From assembly GCA_033725935.1 (NCBI GenBank), contig MU867060.1:1392922-1456921 (forward strand): 64,000 nucleotides of DNA, read 5' to 3'. The translations under genes were made by a program, and so were the position numbers. Of this stretch, positions 57,964 to 64,000 are shown in pieces (within the stretch, counting starts at the first letter, position 1; each line of letters begins with the position of its first letter). The notes beneath the pieces were generated by a model, which had not been told where the DNA came from, did no database searches, and was given only the letters and a program-made list of their open reading frames with translations. Source of the DNA: Cladorrhinum sp. PSN259. Taxonomy: Eukaryota; Ascomycota; Sordariomycetes; Sordariales; Podosporaceae.

Positions 57964-59365
57964 ATGGCGATCGGTGCCATTTTGGAGCCACTTATTGTGG
58001 TGAGCTTTCTTACCTTCGGCACCATAGTAAATCGCAACAAGTCGGCAACTTTTTCGGGACGCACCACCTACTCTGGGACCCTCCCCGCTCCTTGGGAGCA
58101 CCTCAAGTATCCCAAAGACCCAGAATTTGACGATGTCGAATCAGCACGGCCCAGCCACGATCACGACAGAGCTCTCCTGGGCGCTCCGCTGAGCAGATCA
58201 AGCAGCAGCTCTGGCGCGACTCTCGCCGAAGATGGCATCCCCAGGCAACCTGCGCCATGGCGCACACGCAAGCTCAAGTTTATGCACTGGGAGCGTGAGG
58301 TCACCACGCCAAACACCGAGGTCTTCATCAATCGCTTCCTCAGCAGGGTTCTGCAGCGACTTCCCTTTTTGGCTGAGGTCTGGTACTGGGCTCTGATCTA
58401 TTGGGTATGTCCCCCGCTTCTGAGCGCTTTCACGTGAGCTGTTGTCACTTACACACGCCCCAGGTCTACCAACTCGGACGTGCCTTCACCGCAGTAACTC
58501 TCCAGGAATCCACGGTCGACACTGCACGGCAGCACGCCCTTCAGGTCATCCATATGGAGCAGCGTCTGGGCATTTTTGTTGAGCCCGCCATTCAGGGTTG
58601 GTTCCTCGAGCGCCCCGAACTTCTCCGCTGGACCAACAAAACCTACTCGTTTATCCACATTCCTGGCACCATTCTCTACCTTATTGTCCTCTATTACGTC
58701 ACGACAACCCGCCCCAGGCACAAGCTTCAGGACGAACAGGGCGGCAAGCCGTTGAGCAGCAATTGGAGAACTATGGGCCCCGTGTTTGGACCCGACATTT
58801 ATGAGAAGAGGAGGAGAACCATGGCCATGTGCAACCTTTTGGCCTTCATCGTCTTTACGTTCTGGCCTTGCATGCCTCCCAGACTTCTTAGCGACCCCAA
58901 CTATACTGGAGAGTTTGCCAAGGAGGCCAAGAGCTACGGATTCGTCGATACCGTTCACGGAAAGGATGGTGATAGCAGTGTTTGGACTACCAACAAGTTC
59001 TGCAACCAATATGGTAAGTTTCGATGGCAGGCTTTTTTTGTTGAACTCATTCCTAACTCTTTCTAGCCGCCATGCCTTCGCTTCATTTTGGTTACTCCTT
59101 CCTTGTTGGGCTTACGATTGCCTCGGTTCCCCTGAGAAAGTCTGGCAGACTTGGTTGGAGGCGTCTTGCTATCATTGCTATCGGCATGATTTATCCCTTC
59201 ATCATCCTTACCGCCATTGTTGCTACGGCCAACCACTTCATCCTCGATGCCGTCGCTGGTGCTACCGCATGCCTTATCGCCTGGCGCTACAACCACCTCC
59301 TGCTTAACCTCCTGCCGATCGAGGATTACTTCCTGCGCCTCGTCAGAATTCACAAGCCACGGTGA
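57964..59365 (+). CDS. PAP2-superfamily membrane phosphatase (Aur1-related type)
   Basis: Integral-membrane lipid phosphatase or phosphotransferase. Exons 57964-58404, 58464-59013 and 59067-59365 give 429 residues. One hydrophobic helix starts the protein (AIGAILEPLIVVSFL); a Ser-rich cytosolic loop (about 50-115) follows, then five further helices. The catalytic blocks sit in the last third: AMPSLHFGYSFLVG with the first catalytic His, and ANHFILDAVAG with the second His and Asp. This layout corresponds to the PAP2_3/inositolphosphotransferase branch that includes yeast Aur1, but it is not the Aur1 orthologue on its loop sequences. Substrate unknown; sphingolipid or phosphatidic-acid-like headgroup chemistry is plausible. 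The second intron splits the Ala just before AMPSLH. Confidence 0.85.
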
Positions 59366-60953
59366 ATAATTAATTACTAATTAGAAAACGATACACACAC
59401 GGCGCGCGTTTTTCGAAAACAATACCAAACCTTGTATACTTGCATTATATGACTTTAAGAAACATCTTTATGGGAGCTGGAATTTTGAAAGGGTTTTGGT
59501 TTTGGGATTTCCTAACAATACCCCCTGGGACTGGACATTGAATGGGAAAGGCAAGGGCAGATGATGTACACAACAGCACTGTCGATATTTTTGCTGGGGG
59601 ACATTTCGAGGATGTCGGGGTGGAAGCAGTTAATGAAACACAATGTGTTGGTGGTCATATTCTACATAATCCAATTTAGAGGTTGAGCTACTTAATGATA
59701 TTGGGGGCTTCGGGGCCTCCCACTATATCCAGGAACCCAACCTCCTCCACCCAGAAATCCAAGGCCTCAGAGTGATCCTTTCTGCAACAATATATCCCCG
59801 AGATTGACACTACTGCAAACCCTGGTGGTCATCACCCAAAGGACGACACCAAAGTGGTCTCCGTACCCATATACGCAAATGTACATCCCAACCGAAGCAA
59901 ATTTATCAAACTGTGGGCGGCCGTGAATATATAGGGCAGGATGAGGATGAGGATATATAGGCAATGGACGACCGATGAAAGGCATCGACAAGTACCAGTC
60001 GAGCGTCGAAAGGGGGGGTGCCTACACCACTATGTGCCCCTCTATAAAGTAATTCAAAATACTACAGCACGCGTCGTACTGTGTGTGGTCTTTCGTGAGC
60101 TTCTGAGTCTTGAGCCTTTGGGTCCAGTCCCTGCATGCTCGGGGTGTTTGCTGCAGTGCCGTTACTTACCTATCTAAGATTCTACGATTGCCAAATCGCT
60201 TTTTAACCCCCCTTCCATCCAGCAACCTCTCAGGCTTCTGCAGAGAAAAAAAAACTCAAATATTGCTTTCAAATTCGCGAACAGAGCTCCTACTAGCAAA
60301 TGGGGAAGAGGGGAATCTGGGCAACAACGCCTGTTAAAAATAGATTTGTGGTATTCTATCAGAACTGTTTGGGCCGGAGAATACTGTTTTGTTAGGACTG
60401 GCACTACCCTCATTAGTCTAATATGTCTATATCAAATAAGAAATAAAACTTTTTCAGTAGACGAAACAACAAAATTTTTAACTGGTCTTTTGAAGCTACC
60501 TTATTTCAAATCAATAGAGGCAGGCAGGTCCACCCCCCCCTCTTGTTTGTCAGAATTCATTGGGCTTGTCAGAGTGTAGTTAATAGGTAAGAGTTGGCAA
60601 CAGAAAGAATAATGGGTTCAAATGGAAAGACTTTTTTCTATAAAGAGATAAACTGCGAAAGCAACAGTCCTTTTCCTATAGATTAATATGTTGTTTTAGC
60701 TCATTTTATCTATCAATTAAGGCGATTAAAACGATCAAAACGCAAAAATACCCTCAAGGCCGCAGCTCCTTAAGCCAAAGGTAGCATAGGGCATATATAT
60801 ATGCTCAAATCAGATGGAAGGCCCTGTTTAAGGCTTTATATTCTGAACATTCTTCTTCTTCAGTTGGTGTCTTTCTTTTGTTGGCGTCCTGTTTACCTAG
60901 TTCTGGTTCACTCAACAAATAATCATAAAAAAAAGACTTTTACCTGCTACTAT
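59366..60953. other. Intergenic, 1.6 kb, AT-rich
   Basis: Tail-to-tail spacer between the PAP2 gene and the Tm-1-like gene. From 60180 on it is very AT-rich. No gene recognised. Confidence 0.45.
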
Positions 60954-62264
60954 TTAAACAGTCTTCAACCCCATCATCAACGCCAACTCTTCCGCCATCA
61001 ACTTCGCCAGAGTCTCATCGTTAATGTCCCTCTCATCCTCAATCACCTCAACCACCGACCCTCTCAACCCGCTCTTCAACGTCTCAAAAAGGACCTCATC
61101 TACCTCTCGGTCCTCAAACGGCTGCCCTTTCGTAGAAAGCAAGCTAAGCCCACCCCTCGGAATAACAACTTTAACCCTCCCCGCTTCCTTCTTCGCGCCG
61201 CTCAGCGCATCAGCAATGAACCGGCCAATTTCCTGGGCCTCGGCCTCATTAACTCTCATCAAAGTAACCGCAGGATTATGTTCATACCACCTCCTATCTC
61301 CACCCTCAACCAAGTGCTTAGGCAGGGTATCCCTCCCCCCAAAGTTGACCATATCCAGCGCCCCCAGCGAGACGAGATACGGTATGCCCCTCTCGACAGA
61401 AGCGGACAACCTCCCTTCCCCGGCGCTCATGACGCCCCCCGCGACGTGGTCGGCAATCTCGGTCGTCGTCAGGTCCAAAACGGCATCCAGGTGGTCCTCC
61501 CGCACCATCCGCTCCATCGCTTTACCCCCGGAGCCCGTGGCGTGAAAGACAAAAACTTCGACGGGGTAAGTGCCCGTCAAGTACTCGCGGACGGCATCGA
61601 CGGCCGGCGTTGTCACGCCAAACATTGTCATGCCCACTTTCTTCTTTTTTACCGTCTCGTCCTGCCCTGCAGTTTGTTCCGAGCGAGAAGGCAAGTACCC
61701 TGACACGTGCTCCCTCATTCGTCTGCCCGCGTACGCCTTTGAGGCGCCCGCAATCATCGCACCGGCATTCGAGAGGACCTCCCGGAGAAGGGAGTTAGTC
61801 CCTGCAACGTCAACGACGGTGTATATCATCGAGATGTCTGATTCGCCCACGTAGGGTTTCGTGTCCCCGCTCGCGACCGTCGAGACGATGAGCTTGGGAA
61901 ACCCCAGGGGTAATGCATCCCGCATCACGGGCGCGGCGATGGATGTGTTGCACGAGCCTCCGGCGGCGATTATGCCGTGCATCTTTGAGGATTTGAAGAG
62001 GTCGGTGACCGCCTCGGTGGCCAGGCAGGACATGAGCTTGACGAGTTCCCCCCTGGGCAGCTCGGACGCGGGCCCGCAGTCATCGTTGTAGTAGCGAGAG
62101 ACTAGGTCTTGTTGGGTGATGGTGATGGCTTCGTGCTCGGTTGTGCGACGGCCCACATCGACGAGGGTCACGTCGACCTGCCCGGCTTGGAGGATCTGGT
62201 CACGGAGGAAGAGCAGCTCCTCAAGCTTGGTATCGCAAGTGCCTAAAAGTACCACTGTCGCCAT
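60954..62264 (-). CDS. Tm-1-like ATP-binding protein (UPF0261)
   Basis: Single exon, 436 residues. Matches the UPF0261/Tm-1-like ATP-binding family, which corresponds to the N-terminal half of tomato Tm-1. Clear family features are the opening VVLLGTCDTKLEELLFLRD, then AAGGSCNTSIAAPVMRDALP, VGESDISMIYTVVDVAG and FGVTTPAVDAVREYL, and the late VFHATGSGGKAMERMV and IPRGGLSLLSTKGQPF segments, all conserved from bacteria to plants. Length is that of the stand-alone family. The normal biochemical role is not established. A TA repeat (62266-62286) lies immediately upstream of the ATG. It is divergently paired with the TIM-barrel gene 330 bp away, which is the other half of Tm-1. Confidence 0.9.
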   Translation of the reverse strand: MATVVLLGTCDTKLEELLFLRDQILQAGQVDVTLVDVGRRTTEHEAITITQQDLVSRYYNDDCGPASELPRGELVKLMSCLATEAVTDLFKSSKMHGIIAAGGSCNTSIAAPVMRDALPLGFPKLIVSTVASGDTKPYVGESDISMIYTVVDVAGTNSLLREVLSNAGAMIAGASKAYAGRRMREHVSGYLPSRSEQTAGQDETVKKKKVGMTMFGVTTPAVDAVREYLTGTYPVEVFVFHATGSGGKAMERMVREDHLDAVLDLTTTEIADHVAGGVMSAGEGRLSASVERGIPYLVSLGALDMVNFGGRDTLPKHLVEGGDRRWYEHNPAVTLMRVNEAEAQEIGRFIADALSGAKKEAGRVKVVIPRGGLSLLSTKGQPFEDREVDEVLFETLKSGLRGSVVEVIEDERDINDETLAKLMAEELALMMGLKTV

Positions 62265-62594
62265 TTTATATATATATATATATATATTTTTCCCTCGCTG
62301 GCTTATATTATTGTGATACTTTCCTTGTCATCATGTACACACATGAAAAAAAGTTGGCGAGAACTGGTGAAGGTTAAAAAGAATTACCCCATCGTGTGCT
62401 TCTTTTAGTGGTGACCCCGCACATGTGTACACTAATAACACAACCGAAATTCCGAGACAGAACAGAATAATGACGTGGCTTTACACAACCCAAAAAACAT
62501 GAAAATTTGTGTGCATGACATTTCGGTATCAAAGTATAGACGTCCTGCACTTCCAATATTGTCAGTTATCTTGAAACAAGGGTTCAAAACCACC
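62265..62594. promoter_or_regulatory. Divergent promoter of the Tm-1-like pair, with TA repeat
   Basis: 330 bp between the two starts. The left end is a (TA)n tract at 62266-62286 directly before the UPF0261 start codon. No other element identified; the shortness favours co-regulation. Confidence 0.6.
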
Positions 62595-63506
62595 ATGGCC
62601 CCAACACTAGATCGGCACGAAGTGCTCCGAAACCTCCGCCAGCAAATCTCGGCCGGCAAAGCCATTGTCGGCGCCGGCGCCGGCATCGGTTTATCGGCCA
62701 AATTCGTCGAAGCCGGCGGCGGCGACCTGATCATCATCTACAACAGCGGCCGATTCCGCATGGCCGGTCGAGGATCCCTTGCTGGGTTGATGCCGTACGG
62801 CAATGCAAATGATGTCATGCTGGAAATGGTGAGCACCTCTGCCTCTCAGTCATCCCTTCTCACTTCTAAGACAAAACCCATCATGTAGGGAAAAGAAGTC
62901 CTCCCGGTAGTCAAGCACACACCTGTCCTCGCCGGCGTCTGTGCCACGGACCCCTTCAGAAACATCCCTCGCTTCCTCCGCCAACTGAAGGAACTCGGTT
63001 TCGTAGGGATTCAAAACTTCCCGACGGTAGGACTCATTGACGGGCAGTTCCGCATTCATCTAGAACAGACGGGCATGTCTTACGACGCCGAGGTGGACAT
63101 GATCCGCGAAGCCCGGGCACTCGACCTGCTGACGACGCCGTACGTATTCAACACGGAAGAAGCAAAGAAGATGGCATCAGCAGGCGCCGACATTATTGTG
63201 GCTCACATGGGACTCACCACCAGCGGATCGATCGGAGCCAGCACCGGAAAGACCCTAGACGAGAGCGTCAAGTTGATCCAGGAAATCAGAGACGTCGTGG
63301 TGTCTGTGAATCCCCAGATCATTGTCCTGTGTCATGGCGGTTCAATTGCGAGTCCAGAGGACGCACAATACGTCCTTTCTCGGACGAAAGGAGTCCACGG
63401 ATTCTATGGTGCTAGTTCGGTTGAGAGACTGCCCGTTGAAACGGCAATTACAAATGTAACCAAGTCGTTCAAGGGGATAAAGCTTGGCCCGCAGACCGAG
63501 AACTAG
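62595..63506 (+). CDS. PEP-hydrolase/TIM-barrel family protein (Tm-1 C-terminal type)
   Basis: Exons 62595-62828 and 62889-63506 give 283 residues. It is a TIM barrel of the phosphoenolpyruvate-hydrolase-like family: AIVGAGAGIGLSAKFVEAGG, GDLIIIYNSGRFRMAGRGSL, then FVGIQNFPTVGLIDG and IIVAHMGLTTSGSIGA near the barrel mouth, and CHGGSIASPEDA and GFYGASSVERLP near the end. The start at 62595 (MAPTLDRHEVLRNL) matches the family N terminus; the frame is open upstream to 62475 but those residues look untranslated. No signal or membrane helix, so cytosolic. In Tm-1 this domain follows the UPF0261 domain in one polypeptide; here the two are separate genes. Substrate not established. Confidence 0.9.
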
Positions 63507-64000
63507 GGTCCCAAGATGGCCCGCCAGGCTAAAATAGCTTCAAAAGTTAAATTCGACGTCGAAAAACTTTATTCGTGTCATCATTGGTTACTGAGGAGTT
63601 CTATTTGCCAATCTGGCTTGCTCAAAATGTCAAGGTCTCCATCCCCCCCCCCCAAATGAGATGGGAGCCATGGTTTTGTCGGCTTCACCATGAGATTGGT
63701 TACTTCTACCGCGGTGGGCTCGGTCACTCGAATGTCACAGCCCTAGAAGAAAAGAATGAACCAACCAGGAGAGGATCGGAAGGGGTCGGAGAGGCAGCTC
63801 AACCTAAATTTTTTTTCTTCAGAGAACGAGTAAGGCTGCAACTGCCGATGCCTTCCCCTCTTTATCCTGATAAGCTCAAACAAGTTGACTGGTTGACCGC
63901 GATGAAACCAGTGTCTGCTGTGTCTGAGAGGTCTGGTGATTCCGATTTATTTCGGGCATATGCGCCGTCATCACCGTCTGCCCCCCTAAGCTCATTGGCT
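63507..64000. other. Intergenic right end
   Basis: Nearly 500 bp after the TIM-barrel gene. It contains a short poly-C run near 63643. No coding sequence recognised. Confidence 0.4.

Noticed and set aside
60801..61703. 300-codon plus-strand frame
   Set aside because: Mostly antisense to the Tm-1-like gene; composition is Arg/His/Pro-rich.
1..64000. CRISPR arrays, rRNA, intact transposons, trichothecene cluster
   Set aside because: None seen. The TRI12-like pump alone is not evidence for a trichothecene cluster; no terpene synthase or P450 lies in the window.

Overview
The window is nuclear DNA of a filamentous ascomycete (Pezizomycotina, most likely Sordariomycetes). The evidence is short GT..AG introns of roughly 45-90 nt with fungal GTAAGT/GTATGT donors, one-to-four-intron genes, long AT-richer intergenic gaps, and fungus-specific families: CFEM, Zn2Cys6 factor, TRI12-like MFS, DUF3712, DUF4360 and GPR1/FUN34/YaaH. 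I rebuilt exon structures by eye. Every complete multi-exon model given closes to a whole number of codons.

Layout, left to right. 1-783: edge-truncated SGNH hydrolase (-). 1943-3646: cytochrome b5/FMN hydroxyacid dehydrogenase (+). 6677-7862: DUF3712 membrane protein (+). 9904-10812: HCNGP/SAP30BP-like protein (-), head to head with proteasome beta-7 (11272-12205, +). 12706-15280: glutamine:fructose-6-phosphate amidotransferase (-). 18161-19543: proteasome ATPase Rpt4 (-). 19981-21625: Zn2Cys6 regulator (-), divergent from a metallo-beta-lactamase-fold hydrolase (22043-22954, +). 23101-24650: CFEM surface protein (-). About 25630: tRNA-Asn. 26774-28621: TRI12-like MFS pump (-), divergent from a FAD monooxygenase (29407-31127, +). 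31615-33690: a decayed gene. 34639-35886: DUF6601-like membrane protein (+). 36023-38290: long AsnB-type asparagine synthetase (-). 40382-42307: multi-pass membrane protein of unknown function (+). 42821-44443: family-1 glycosyltransferase (+). 45847-46920: acetate-transporter-family protein (+), tail to tail with a DUF4360 secreted protein (46931-47625, -). 48255-49331: SDR (+). 49966-53061: VIT+VWA protein with an FG-repeat-like tail (-). 55499-56298: GATA factor (+). 57964-59365: PAP2-type membrane phosphatase (+). 60954-62264 (-) and 62595-63506 (+): the two halves of a Tm-1-like protein as divergent genes.

Working together: the left half mixes housekeeping genes (proteasome core and lid-base ATPase, amino-sugar synthesis) with accessory genes. 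Two divergent pairs look like functional units: Zn2Cys6 factor with MBL hydrolase, and MFS pump with FAD monooxygenase. The Tm-1 pair at the right end is the strongest candidate for an under-described system: two conserved enzymes that are one fused polypeptide in tomato, here driven from a single 330-bp intergenic region. I found no CRISPR array, intact transposon or rRNA.
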